64,000 nt of DNA, from positions 186,001 through 250,000 of the forward strand of contig OZ007012.1 in NCBI GenBank assembly GCA_963931435.1. The letters are read 5' to 3'. The notes under the pieces were generated by a model. That model was not told the DNA's origin, did not search any database, and saw only the letters and a list, made by a program, of their open reading frames with translations. Numbering within the stretch: the first letter of the stretch is position 1; each line of letters starts with the position of its first letter. Origin of the DNA: Coprousia sp963931435 (GTDB lineage Bacteria > Actinomycetota > Coriobacteriia > Coriobacteriales > Coriobacteriaceae). Positions 45,086 through 53,915 of this stretch are shown piece by piece. Made by a program: the position numbers and the translations under genes.

Positions 45086-48000
45086 TTATTGGATGCGGAT
45101 GCCGTCGTTGCCGGCGAGGTCGCGGATGAGCTCTGCGCGCACGCGCTCAAGGTAGCGGTCGATGTCCGCCTCGGTGCGGAGCGTCTCGGGTTTGAAGATC
45201 AGGCTGCGCTCCACGCGCTTGACGCGCGCCGGCCTGGGCGGCGCCGGCGGCGTGTGTGTCTTGGTTCCGATCGTCGAGAGCTGGGGTTTGGGCTTGCGGC
45301 GCTCCATTTCGGCATCGATTTGGGTGTAGAAATCCGACTGGTCGTTGTCGAGCTGTACGACGAGCGCATCGAGATCGCTGAGCGAGCGTGTGTCGTGCAC
45401 CCTGTTGCGTCGCGTGAGCTTTCGCTGCGCGATGGCGGTGAGCTGCACGTCGCTTTGCGTCGCCTTGGCCTCGATGTCGGCGTAGATGCTCTCAATGCGG
45501 TCGAGTAGCTCTTGGCGCTTGGCGTCGAGCTTCTCGTCATAGGCATCCTCCACCGTCTGCATGGCAGCGGAGAGTTGCGAGATCAGCCTATAAGGAACGG
45601 CGGCGTCGAGCACGTGCTCGATAGTGTTGAGTGCATCGGTGGCATCGCGATTCGAGGCGAGATATTCTCGCTCGCGCTTCATGTCGCGCCGGAGCGCGGT
45701 TGCCTTGTCCCAGATACGCTGCTGGTTGGGGAAGAACGTGAAGACGTCTTCCAGGTCTTCGGAGGCATCGAGCAGGTCGCCCTCGGCACCGGCGATGCGC
45801 GGCAGCAGGTCTGAGGGGTCGGTGCCTGCGGCGAGTACGCCCTTGATGACGGAGATGCCGTGCTCCACATGCTCGCGGCCGGGGTATCCGCCGCGGCGGT
45901 ACTCGCGGTCGAGCAGATTCTGAAGCTTGTCCAAGAGCTCGCGCAGGGCGTTTGCGGCACGTGCGGCGAGGTCGCCCTCCTCCAGAGGGAGGTTTTGTGC
46001 GCCCGTTGCCTGGGTGATGATGTCGCGTACGCTGCGACGCACGTGCTCAGATATCTTGATGCGCAGGTCGATAAGGGTATTCCTGGTTTCTGTCGCCTTG
46101 CGCAGGCGGTTGACCGCACCCGCGGCGGTGATATCCACCGTGGTCCCCGCGTAGGTGAGTTTGGCGTCTCCTGCCGCGAGAAGCTCCGCCGCCACGGCGG
46201 CGACGTCGATCTCGCGCCAGCCAAAGGGACGGTCCTGGAAGTGCCTTTGCACCTCCGCCATGGGCGTATCGAGATGCAGGCGGTGCTGGTTTTCCAGATA
46301 GCGCTTCATCTCGTCCAGGGCGCCCTCGTTGGGAACGCTGCCGTCAAGCGTGCGACGCTGTCCGCGCAGAATCTCGGTGAGCTCGGCGTCGGTGTGGTAG
46401 TTGGTAGTGATGAGGGAGAGTTTGGGGTAGGTGCTCTCCACGGAGTTCTCCAACACGCTGGAGAGCGCTGCCTTGGCCGTGGTGCCTTGTGCCTTCACCT
46501 CGTAGCCGCCGGCGTAGAACGTGCCCTTGCGGATCCCCTCCTCTAAGAGGCTGCGTGCCTCGCGCAGTTCCGCCTGCGCGTCCGCGCGGCGTTCGCGGAT
46601 GATGCGCTGGACGTTCTCGGGCTGGCGGCTGAGGTTCTGCATGTTGGCATACACCTCGACACGCAGGGCCTCTTGGATGAGGTCGTAGTAGCGTGCGTCA
46701 TCGGAAAGCAGGCAGATGGCCTCGTTGAGCTGCGACCGCGCAAGCAGCGCCTCATGCGAGGTGGCCTCGGGACCGGAGGCGGCGGTCATGACGCGCAGGA
46801 CCATGCCGCCCGGGGCGCCGTAGCGGGTATCGTCGACGTACTTCTCCACATCGAAGTCGTTCTCGCCAAAGCGGAGCTTGTTGCTATCGAAGATTTCGCC
46901 GAAGACAATCTGCCCCAAGCGCTCGGTGATGCGCGCCGGCTCCACCACCGTGTTGGAGATGGCGCGGGCGATCTCCTGCTCGTCGTCGGTCAGGAACTGG
47001 TATGTCTCCCCGCTTCTGCCCACATAGTTCTGACGCACGAGGCGCGCGAGAGAATCGTTTACGGTGCGGCGCACTTCCAGCAGATTTGCATCGAGGGCGT
47101 CCACCATGAGGATGGCGATGTTCTCGGGGTTCGACTCCACATCATCCACCCAGCGGATGAGGAAGAGGAGCTTGAGCACCTCGACATCCACGGGCTCGAG
47201 GCCTTGTCCCTTGCGTGCCGCCTCATCCGCGCGGTTGACCACGCGGCGCACATGACCCTCGAGGAATGTCTGGATGGTGTCGTAGAAGCGCCAGAAGGGA
47301 ACGAGCGCGTTCTCGTCCCGGTCCTCGATCGTCTGCGTGGCCTCTTGGAAGCCCGAGAGCATGGAGCGCTCGCTGCCCGAGGTGTGCTTGCCCGAGCTGC
47401 CGTGACGGCGGATTTCGTTCAGGGTCGTCTGCAGCAGCGTGAACTGGTAGGTGACGAACGGATAGGACTCAATGAAGTCCTCGGCGTCTTGGTAGCCGCC
47501 GAGGTCCTCTTTGGCGGTGCCCGTCTTGAAGTGGAAGAGGTTTTTGAGGGCGGACGCCTTCTGGCCGTACACCATGGCGAGCAGGTCGCGCGCGTTCTCG
47601 TTCTTCTCCAGGATACGCCGCTTGATGACCTCGTCCGCATCGATGCCCGAAAGCGACAGACGGCACTTGAAGCGACCGGTGATCTTGGAGAAGTCGTCGC
47701 TTTTGCCGGACATGCTCACGACCTCGTCGATGGCCTCCTGGCTGGTGACCATGACCCAGACGAGACCCTTGCCCTTTGACCCCAGCTCCTCCACGATGGA
47801 CTGCAGATTGAGCATGCGCGCGGTGTCTTTGCCGTTGCCTACGAACTGGCCGACCTCATCCACCATGAAGAGCAGACGGAACTTGCCGCCCTCCTCTGCC
47901 TGGCGGCGCCTGGCATAGGCGACGATCTTGCTCGTGAGCGTATCGATGGAGAATCCGGTCTCGTCCTCGCCCTCCAGATAGCGCTCGGCCTCCGCCTCGC

Positions 48001-48646
48001 TCATCACCTCGGTGTCGACGAGGGCACCGATCACATCGTCGCTATTGAAGTCGTAGCTCTCGCGCGTCTCGAGCCATGGATCGCCGGTGAGCTCCTCGTA
48101 ACGTGCGCGGAATTCCGCGCTCTTGTCCTTGCTATCGATGAACTCCTCCAGCCGTGCGAGCTTGAGATCCTCGCCATAGAAGCCAAGATGGTCGTAGAAC
48201 ACGCGTGCGAAGGTGCGGGCGAGGGCATCGCGGTCCTGACCTCCCACGTTCTTGCTGTCGATGTTGAAGAGGATGGCTTCGGTGGGGACGGCGGCGCTGC
48301 GCTGCACGCGTTCGTAGAGGCGCGCGTCCTCGAATTTATCCGCAAAGAAATCGACCGCGTGCCTGCCGGCGACCACGCGATTCTCCAGCAGGTAGGAGAG
48401 CATGGTGAGGAAATGCGATTTGCCCGAGCCGAAGAAGCCCGAGATCCACACGCCCATCTCGTCGGTGGGATGCTCGAGGGCATGCTCGTATGCCCGGTAG
48501 AACGCATCGAAATGGCCGGCGAGCTCGTGGGTCACCACATATTCGGAAAGCTCCTGCTCAACGGTTTCGTCGCTCTTCTCGGCAACCTTGATGACGCCAT
48601 TGATGGGGCGGTCGATGTCCTTTCGGAACATGTTCTGGATGCGCAT
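45086..48646 (-). CDS. brxC: BREX ATPase BrxC
   Basis: BrxC is the large AAA+-type ATPase of BREX. ATG 48646 (MRIQNMFRKDIDRPINGVIK) is chosen over 48655 because family proteins begin there and AAAGG sits 9 bases upstream. The 1186-aa protein has Walker A GFFGSGKSHFLTML (~86-99), Walker B FRLLFMVDEVGQFVG (~250), a sensor VMVTSQEAIDEVV and a long coiled-coil C-terminal half. Three bases outside the pglX start region, so tightly linked. Confidence 0.93.
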   Translation of the reverse strand: MRIQNMFRKDIDRPINGVIKVAEKSDETVEQELSEYVVTHELAGHFDAFYRAYEHALEHPTDEMGVWISGFFGSGKSHFLTMLSYLLENRVVAGRHAVDFFADKFEDARLYERVQRSAAVPTEAILFNIDSKNVGGQDRDALARTFARVFYDHLGFYGEDLKLARLEEFIDSKDKSAEFRARYEELTGDPWLETRESYDFNSDDVIGALVDTEVMSEAEAERYLEGEDETGFSIDTLTSKIVAYARRRQAEEGGKFRLLFMVDEVGQFVGNGKDTARMLNLQSIVEELGSKGKGLVWVMVTSQEAIDEVVSMSGKSDDFSKITGRFKCRLSLSGIDADEVIKRRILEKNENARDLLAMVYGQKASALKNLFHFKTGTAKEDLGGYQDAEDFIESYPFVTYQFTLLQTTLNEIRRHGSSGKHTSGSERSMLSGFQEATQTIEDRDENALVPFWRFYDTIQTFLEGHVRRVVNRADEAARKGQGLEPVDVEVLKLLFLIRWVDDVESNPENIAILMVDALDANLLEVRRTVNDSLARLVRQNYVGRSGETYQFLTDDEQEIARAISNTVVEPARITERLGQIVFGEIFDSNKLRFGENDFDVEKYVDDTRYGAPGGMVLRVMTAASGPEATSHEALLARSQLNEAICLLSDDARYYDLIQEALRVEVYANMQNLSRQPENVQRIIRERRADAQAELREARSLLEEGIRKGTFYAGGYEVKAQGTTAKAALSSVLENSVESTYPKLSLITTNYHTDAELTEILRGQRRTLDGSVPNEGALDEMKRYLENQHRLHLDTPMAEVQRHFQDRPFGWREIDVAAVAAELLAAGDAKLTYAGTTVDITAAGAVNRLRKATETRNTLIDLRIKISEHVRRSVRDIITQATGAQNLPLEEGDLAARAANALRELLDKLQNLLDREYRRGGYPGREHVEHGISVIKGVLAAGTDPSDLLPRIAGAEGDLLDASEDLEDVFTFFPNQQRIWDKATALRRDMKREREYLASNRDATDALNTIEHVLDAAVPYRLISQLSAAMQTVEDAYDEKLDAKRQELLDRIESIYADIEAKATQSDVQLTAIAQRKLTRRNRVHDTRSLSDLDALVVQLDNDQSDFYTQIDAEMERRKPKPQLSTIGTKTHTPPAPPRPARVKRVERSLIFKPETLRTEADIDRYLERVRAELIRDLAGNDGIRIQ

Positions 48647-48688
48647 GATGCCCATCCTTTCCCCTCCCGCGGGCGGGAGGCTCGCGGG

Positions 48689-49273
48689 CTAGAGGATGTT
48701 GAACGCTCGGTAATAGTTGCCGTCGTTGATGCGATTGAACAGGTGCAGATGCTGGCCGTCGTAGCGGCCGGGATACATGAGCACCACCGGGATGTCCTCG
48801 AAGACGCTTTGTGCGTTCTCCAAGATGGAGTGGGCGCGCACAAAGGGATAGACCTGCCCCACCCCGGTGATGAGGAGTACGTCACGCCCCGGTTGGTGGG
48901 GTGTGAAGTCCATGGCGCGCACGAACACCTCGGGCGTGGCGATCTTTTGCAGGCGCGCGAGCAGCGCGTCGCTGCCGCGTTTCTGCTCGAGCGCCGGTAT
49001 CTTGTGCAGGATCTTCTTGTCCTCGCAGATTTGAAGGAACACCTGCCAGAGGTTGCGCTCGATGATGTGGGCGGAGATGGCGCCGGACTGCGCGTCCGCT
49101 ACGAGCTCTGCAGTGCGGCGGCGCACCTCGAGCTCACGTGCAGCGTCGTAGGGGAAGACATAGAAGCCCACCTCGTTGGCAAGGCCGCGGTTGCCGAGGA
49201 AGTCCTCGCTTCCCACGCGCTCGCGCAGGCGGTCGAAATCACGGGCGATATCGGTTGATTGCTGCGAAGTCAT
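48689..49273 (-). CDS. brxB: BREX protein BrxB (DUF1788)
   Basis: A 194-aa protein with DRLRERVGSEDFLGNRGLANEVGF, FVFPYD-type FYVFPYDAARE, LLITGVGQVYPFVRAHSIL then ENAQSVFEDIPVVLMYPGRYDG and a C-terminal NYYRAFNIL: the DUF1788/BrxB pattern. AGGAG 8 bases before ATG; brxA stops 8 bases upstream. Role in BREX structural, not catalytic as far as known. Confidence 0.9.
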   Translation of the reverse strand: MTSQQSTDIARDFDRLRERVGSEDFLGNRGLANEVGFYVFPYDAARELEVRRRTAELVADAQSGAISAHIIERNLWQVFLQICEDKKILHKIPALEQKRGSDALLARLQKIATPEVFVRAMDFTPHQPGRDVLLITGVGQVYPFVRAHSILENAQSVFEDIPVVLMYPGRYDGQHLHLFNRINDGNYYRAFNIL

Positions 49274-49281
49274 GCGCGCTC

Positions 49282-50034
49282 CTACTCTAGGCAGTTGAAC
49301 GCGGGGAGTGCCACGGCGTCGCCGTTGGCGCGCACGATGCGTTCGAGGTCAAGGTCCAAAAGGATGGGTCGCAGCTCGTCGCTGCGGGGTCCTGCAAGAT
49401 ATCCGGTTTCTACAAGGAACTTGGTGATTACCTGCCGAATCTTGTTGAGAGTGGCATTTGACCAGCCGGCAACCACGTCGCTTTGGCTGCGGAGGCCCTC
49501 GAGATATTCGGTTATCTCGTGCTTTGCAAGGTGCATGTCGAACGTTTGGAACTTGCGGCCCACCACGCCGATCATGAACTCCCAGACCAGGCGATACGTG
49601 CGCATGATGGCGTACAGGTTTACCTGTGCCGTCTGGGCGCCGGTGCCATGCGCGAGCATGCGAGTGGCCTCGAGGCGCAGCGCGGGGTCCTCGCTCAGGT
49701 TGTCCAGCCGCAGCAGGCATGCGCGCGTGAGCGAGCGAATCTCGCGTTCAGTGGGATATTGAAAGTAGTTGTGGTTGAGGTTCTGCTCGAGCACCTCGGC
49801 ATCGGTTGCGCCGTCGAGGCGCAGACGTGCGACGATGCGGATTTCGGTGAGGAGCCACTGCTCACGCGTGAGGGCACCCCGATAGATCCAGCCGGCACCG
49901 GCGGAGCGCCCGTTACGCAAGGACGTCGAGATACCGTCTTCAGGCTGGACGCCTGCTACAAGACTATGGCTTGCCGTCTGGGTGGGGCCGCCATTTTTGG
50001 CTACCCCCCTATGTCCAAAAGTAGGATCGGGCAC
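49282..50034 (-). CDS. brxA: BREX protein BrxA (DUF1819)
   Basis: The 250-aa reading from GTG 50034 (AAAGGAG six bases upstream; a TTG at 50058 is the alternative) contains the DUF1819 core: YRGALTREQWLLTEIRIVARL, LNHNYFQYPTEREIRSLTRACLLRL, then VWEFMIGVVGRKFQTFD and the C-terminal VITKFLVETGYLAG. BrxA is a small DNA-binding winged-helix protein of type 1, 3, 5 and 6 BREX. The N-terminal ~45 residues before WIYRGAL are not typical, so the true start may be further in. First gene of the operon. Confidence 0.85.
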   Translation of the reverse strand: MPDPTFGHRGVAKNGGPTQTASHSLVAGVQPEDGISTSLRNGRSAGAGWIYRGALTREQWLLTEIRIVARLRLDGATDAEVLEQNLNHNYFQYPTEREIRSLTRACLLRLDNLSEDPALRLEATRMLAHGTGAQTAQVNLYAIMRTYRLVWEFMIGVVGRKFQTFDMHLAKHEITEYLEGLRSQSDVVAGWSNATLNKIRQVITKFLVETGYLAGPRSDELRPILLDLDLERIVRANGDAVALPAFNCLE

Positions 50035-50059
50035 GAGCAGCTCCTTTGCCGTTCGCAAG

Positions 50060-50268
50060 CGATGGTGCGGTTGGCGGTGTGGGACAGTCTATATATACGT
50101 ACGAGGTTAATAATAGGGTATTGTGCAGACAGATGTGTGCCGGCGAATGGGTCGATTCGACTCTTGCGCACCGCCTGCAAGATGGCTCGTTCTGTATGTC
50201 CACACGACGTGGGATACTTTACCCATTGAGAGGCAACGACCTGCCTGAGGTGGTTGGAGGGGCGCCCT
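50060..50268. promoter_or_regulatory. divergent promoter region of the BREX operon and 62-aa gene
   Basis: The only long AT-rich gap at the head of brxA. TATATATACGTACGAGGTTAATAATA (50086-50114) offers -10-like hexamers on both strands (TATATA on the minus strand for brxA). A single strongest pair cannot be fixed by eye. Candidate binding site for the winged-helix protein at 38244-40118. Confidence 0.3.
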
Positions 50269-50457
50269 ATGGGCGAGAAGATTCTGGTTGACGTTGAAAA
50301 GCTGCGCGAGGCGCTGGTGGGCGATACGGGTTCGGCGGTGTTCGCGGGTTCACCGTGGGCGATTGCCGATGTGACTGAGCTGGAAGACGCCGACCCACGT
50401 GACCTCATCCGCGAGGCGGAGGAGCGCGGTTGGGACCTGCGGCGGTTCGAGGCGTAG
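50269..50457 (+). CDS. 62-aa small protein, right paralogue
   Basis: MGEKILVDVEKLREALVGDT ... WDLRRFEA, with GGAGGGGCGCCC upstream. Paralogue of 31935-32123; same length, about two thirds identical. Its TAG is directly followed by the ATG of the HIRAN gene (TAGATG), so the two are translationally coupled. Divergent from brxA. Confidence 0.75.
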   Translation: MGEKILVDVEKLREALVGDTGSAVFAGSPWAIADVTELEDADPRDLIREAEERGWDLRRFEA

Positions 50458-51045
50458 ATGGGCGCTGGGGACGCATGCGTTTCGTTTAGGCGTGAGTTCT
50501 GGGTGACGGGCGCGCGCTTTTACCTAGAGGGCATCGCCGCGCTGGGCGCGGATCCTGTGGGCAAGCCGCTCAAGCTCGTGCCGGAGCCGGAGGATCCTCA
50601 CGATCCAAATGCCGTTGCGGTGGTGGTGCCGACCGCGCGCGGCGATTGTAAGGTGGGCTACATTCCGCGTACGCTCGCTCGGGAAATGCGCGATGTGCTC
50701 AGCGAGCTCGAGCGCATCGCGGATGCTGTTGACGCGCGTTGCGAGGTCGCAAGCTGCGGGGAGTCGGGTCCCTACTTTGATCTCAACGGGCGCTTGATTG
50801 TTGGGGTGCCGGAGAGCCCGGAGCAGGCTCTGGCGCCGGATTCACTCGCCCGCCGCGTGGCGAGCGCACTCTATCCCGAGGATGGCTGGCAGAAAGCGCC
50901 GAATCAACGATGCGGAAAGTGTCGACAAAGACTTGACGCAACACACCTGGATGCCGTTCGCGTGCAGGGCCTCGATGGCGGCCTCGTATTCCGCGCGCGT
51001 GCCGTACTTGGTGGCGACGGTGCCCTTCTGGTCGAACTCGCCTAG
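50458..51045 (+). CDS. HIRAN-domain protein, C-terminus replaced
   Basis: Residues ~10-75 are a HIRAN domain (FWVTGARFYLEGI, GKPLKLVPEPEDPHDPNAV, CKVGYIPRTLAREM), a DNA-end or damage-binding module often found with SNF2 helicases. From about residue 160 the frame runs antisense through an alpha-amylase fragment, with the junction near 50944, so the last ~35 residues are not native and the original C-terminus is lost. Could still be functional as a single HIRAN domain. Confidence 0.75.
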   Translation: MGAGDACVSFRREFWVTGARFYLEGIAALGADPVGKPLKLVPEPEDPHDPNAVAVVVPTARGDCKVGYIPRTLAREMRDVLSELERIADAVDARCEVASCGESGPYFDLNGRLIVGVPESPEQALAPDSLARRVASALYPEDGWQKAPNQRCGKCRQRLDATHLDAVRVQGLDGGLVFRARAVLGGDGALLVELA

Positions 51046-51231
51046 GTCATAGGTACCGTAGACGCCGTATCCCACGTCCTTGGCGCCCTTCTCGGCCTTG
51101 TAGGCGGGTGGCAGCCACACGGCGGTGATGCCCTGGTAGGCGAAGTCGGGCGCCTGCTCGGCGAGACGGCGTCAGCGCGAGCCGTCGGCGGGGAGGTACC
51201 AGGAGAAGCCCTGGAGCATGGTTCCGTTCAT
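50944..51231 (-). pseudogene. 5' fragment of an alpha-amylase gene with a nonsense codon
   Basis: Reading from ATG 51231: MNGTMLQGFSWYLPADGSR, then TGA (51172-51174) where family members have Trp, then RRLAEQAPDFAYQGITAVWL, PPAYK and GYGVYGTYDLGEFDQKGTVA up to HANGIQV, the first ~95 residues of a GH13 alpha-amylase. Homology stops at 50944. A TACAAT -10 lies upstream at 51280-51285 (complement). Dead by truncation and nonsense mutation. The 145 bp from here to the IS hold only its promoter region. Confidence 0.8.
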
Positions 51232-51377
51232 GAGGGCCCTTTCGGATGGTGGGTCGTTTTCGCTGTGGTGGACCAACCCATTGTACCGGCATGCCGCCCC
51301 GCGTCGCGCCCGCGCTCTCAGCCGGCGGTTTAGCGTGCGGGGTCGAGCCGCAGCCGGCGGCGGGGGTCGAAAAAAAC

Positions 51378-52943
51378 GGCTCTTCGGTGGTTTCTGTGGG
51401 AGAGATTCCGGCATAGGCCCAGCTCAGCGGGCGAAAACAACGATCTGGAACTGAAACGGCCCCGGGAGGGGCCGTTTCCGCGTCATCCGCCTATGATTGC
51501 TAAGCCAAATTCAGACAACCGAAGAGGTGTGACGCATGAAGAGTCTACTACTTCTCGCCCTCGGTCTGGCCCGCACGGTCGTCCTGGGCGCGCGCATCGA
51601 GGCCGAGCGCATCGTCGTGAGCGTCCGGCCCTACAAGCGCGAGCAGCGCCGCTGCCCCGTATGCGGCAGGGCCTGCGACTTCTACGACATGGCGAACCGC
51701 GGGGCCCCCAGGCTGTGGAGGGCGATGGACCTGGCGCGCTCGGCCTGCTACCTGGAGTACGCGCCCTGCAGGGTGCGCTGCCCGGAGCACGGCGTGCGCA
51801 CCGAGGCCGTCCCCTGGGCGCGGCACGGGGCGCGCTTCACGCGCGACTTCGAGGACTGGGTGGCGTGGCTGGCGGTCCGCTGCACCGCCTCGGCGGTCTC
51901 CGAGCTCGCCCGCGTCGAGTGGCACAGCGTGGGCGGCGTGTGCAGGCGCGTCTACGCCGAGCTGGAGGCCGCGCGCGGCGCCTCGAGGTTCGACGGCGTG
52001 CGCCGCATCGGCATCGACGAGACGTCGTACAAGAAGGGCCACAAGTACGTCACGGTGGTCGTCGACCACGACCGCGGCTGCCTCATCTGGGCGCACGAGG
52101 GCACCGGCAAGGACGTGCTCAACCTGTTCCTCGACGAGCTCACGCGCGAGCAGAGGCGCGCCATAGAGGTGGTGACCGCCGACGGCGCGAGGTGGATAAG
52201 GCAGCTGGTCAAGCGCCGCTGCCCCAACGCGAGGTGGGTCATGGACCCCTTCCACGTGGTCCAGTGGATGAACGACGCGCTCGACGCCGTGCGCTGCGAG
52301 GAGTGGAACGCCGCCAGGGCCGCCGCCAGGGCCGCCAGGCCCAGGCCCGAGGGCAAGCGCGGCAGGCCTGCCAAAGGCGAGCTGCCGCCCGAGGAGGTCA
52401 GGGCGCTCGAGGAGGAGGCGGCCTCCATCAAGGGCAGCCGCTACGCGCTCGTGAAGAACCCCGAGGACCTCACCGACGGCCAGAGGGCGAGGCTCGAGGC
52501 GCTCAAGAAGAGGGCCGGCTCGCGGCTGGTCAGGGCCTGGGAGCTCAAGGAGGACCTGCGGGCCGTCTTCCGGGCAGCCGACGGCTCCGAGGCCGCCGAG
52601 CTGCTCGACGACTGGATGCACAGGGCCGCCTACTGCAAGATCGCCAAGGTCGTCGCCGTGGAGAAGAAGGTGCGCCGCCGGCGCGACGACATCATCGCCG
52701 CAGTCGAGCTCGGCATCAGCAACGGGCGCGTAGAGGCCATCAACAACAAGATCAAGGTGACGGTGAGGATGGGCTACGGCTTCCGCAACACCGACAACCT
52801 CGTGGCCCTGCTCATGCTCAGGTGCGGCGACTGCCAGCCCCAGCTCCCGGGTCGCCCGGTGAAGGCGAGGAAGAAGGGCGTGAAGGGAGCGAAGAGCGTT
52901 GCTGCCTAGGCTAGCCCCTTGTCACACAAACTACCGAAGCCTC
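51378..52943 (+). mobile_element. ISL3-family insertion sequence, copy 2 (1566 bp)
   Basis: Same length and ends as copy 1, same orientation. Flanked by the perfect 8-bp target duplication AAAAAAAC (51370-51377 and 52944-52951). Its duplication differs from that of copy 1, so this is a separate insertion event, very recent given the near identity. The gap after it, to 53160, holds no gene; a GGAGAT/ATCTCC hairpin at about 52962-52987 is the only structure. Confidence 0.95.
51536..52909 (+). CDS. ISL3-family transposase (copy 2)
   Basis: 457 aa, intact, identical to copy 1 by reading except Thr for Ala in NNKIKVTVRM (codon ACG at 52760). Catalytic DDE residues as in copy 1. Confidence 0.95.
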   Translation: MKSLLLLALGLARTVVLGARIEAERIVVSVRPYKREQRRCPVCGRACDFYDMANRGAPRLWRAMDLARSACYLEYAPCRVRCPEHGVRTEAVPWARHGARFTRDFEDWVAWLAVRCTASAVSELARVEWHSVGGVCRRVYAELEAARGASRFDGVRRIGIDETSYKKGHKYVTVVVDHDRGCLIWAHEGTGKDVLNLFLDELTREQRRAIEVVTADGARWIRQLVKRRCPNARWVMDPFHVVQWMNDALDAVRCEEWNAARAAARAARPRPEGKRGRPAKGELPPEEVRALEEEAASIKGSRYALVKNPEDLTDGQRARLEALKKRAGSRLVRAWELKEDLRAVFRAADGSEAAELLDDWMHRAAYCKIAKVVAVEKKVRRRRDDIIAAVELGISNGRVEAINNKIKVTVRMGYGFRNTDNLVALLMLRCGDCQPQLPGRPVKARKKGVKGAKSVAA

Positions 52944-53160
52944 AAAAAAACTCCAAGAACGGAGATTATTTCTAGAAAAAATCTCCGATTGTGCCGGAAA
53001 TTTCGACCCGCGGTGTCTGTGGAGGCCGGTACCGAAAGCCCCTTGTCATGTGCCCGGTCCGCTCAGCAGGGCATCGGGTAGTGAGCGGCGCAAGATGAGG
53101 GCCTTAGTAGCGAGATGTCGCTCAGGTATCCGCGGTTGTATCCTAAGCTAGATGTCATGT

Positions 53161-53178
53161 TACATACAATTGTATGTA
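53161..53178. promoter_or_regulatory. palindromic operator of the toxin-antitoxin operon
   Basis: TACATACAATTGTATGTA is a perfect 18-bp palindrome immediately before the AGGAGG ribosome site of the antitoxin gene. This is the usual position for the autorepression site of Phd/RelB antitoxins. Confidence 0.7.
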
Positions 53179-53188
53179 GGAGGTTCAT

Positions 53189-53488
53189 ATGCCTATCGTT
53201 ATGCCCGTTTCCGAGCTGCAGCGTAATATGGGCGGCGTCGCTAAGACGTGCCATGAGACCAAAGAACCTATCTATCTGACGAAAAACGGCAAGGCATCGC
53301 TCGTGGTGATGGACGCCATCGAGTTCGATAGCCGCTTTGCCGCGCTCGAGGGACTGCGGGAGCACGAGGAGCGTGTTCACCGTGCGATATCCCGTGGATA
53401 CGATGACATGGTGAACGGAAGGGTCCGCCCGCCCGATCAAGCGCTTCAAGATGCCGATCGTATCCGTTCGGCGCGCCGCAGGGAGTAG
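53189..53488 (+). CDS. Phd/YefM-type antitoxin
   Basis: A 99-aa protein. MPIVMPVSELQRNMGGVAKT and EPIYLTKNGKASLVVMDAIEF are the DNA-binding N-terminal half of the Phd/YefM fold; the C-terminal half, acidic then Arg rich, would wrap the toxin. AGGAGG precedes the ATG. Followed after 3 bases by the toxin gene. Confidence 0.9.
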   Translation: MPIVMPVSELQRNMGGVAKTCHETKEPIYLTKNGKASLVVMDAIEFDSRFAALEGLREHEERVHRAISRGYDDMVNGRVRPPDQALQDADRIRSARRRE

Positions 53489-53491
53489 GCC

Positions 53492-53812
53492 ATGGTGCAC
53501 GGGGATGACGCCTACGAGGTCCAGCTCACCGACGAAGCCGTGTATGGCCTTGCCGATATCGTGCCGGATGCCGTCTATCAGCGGGTCGGCGCAATGCTCA
53601 AGGTCCTCGGCAGCTATCCGTATTATGGCGAGGAATATGATCCGTACTACAAGGCCGCCCGCCCGGCTGTTGGCTGCCGGGTGCTCTTCGTGGGCCGGTA
53701 CGGCGTGTATTACACCGTAGATGGCGATGCGCGTATCGTGACCGTGCTTGCCATACAAAGTTCCCGTAGGAATCCAAAGAGCCGCTTCGGTTCAACGTCG
53801 CCAGCTATGTAG
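53492..53812 (+). CDS. RelE/ParE-superfamily toxin
   Basis: A 106-aa protein: VQLTDEAVYGLADIVPDAVY, then YDPYYKAARPAVGCRVLFVG and YGVYYTVDGDARIVTVLAIQ, the beta-sheet core of RelE/ParE toxins, ending in SSRRNPKSRFG. Whether it cleaves mRNA or acts on gyrase cannot be read from sequence. Operon partner of the Phd-type antitoxin. Confidence 0.85.
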   Translation: MVHGDDAYEVQLTDEAVYGLADIVPDAVYQRVGAMLKVLGSYPYYGEEYDPYYKAARPAVGCRVLFVGRYGVYYTVDGDARIVTVLAIQSSRRNPKSRFGSTSPAM

Positions 53813-53915
53813 CACCTTCCTTAGTAGAACGCACTCGGCGCTGCTTTGAGGAGCGATCTTCCTGCAAAACCTTCTATCATGGAAGGCAGCGTTACATGGA
53901 GCAAGGAGAGCGCGT

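Noticed and set aside
29866..52943. Composite transposon carrying BREX between two ISL3 copies
   Set aside because: Each IS has its own matching 8-bp target duplication, so each inserted separately; a composite would share one duplication at the outer ends.
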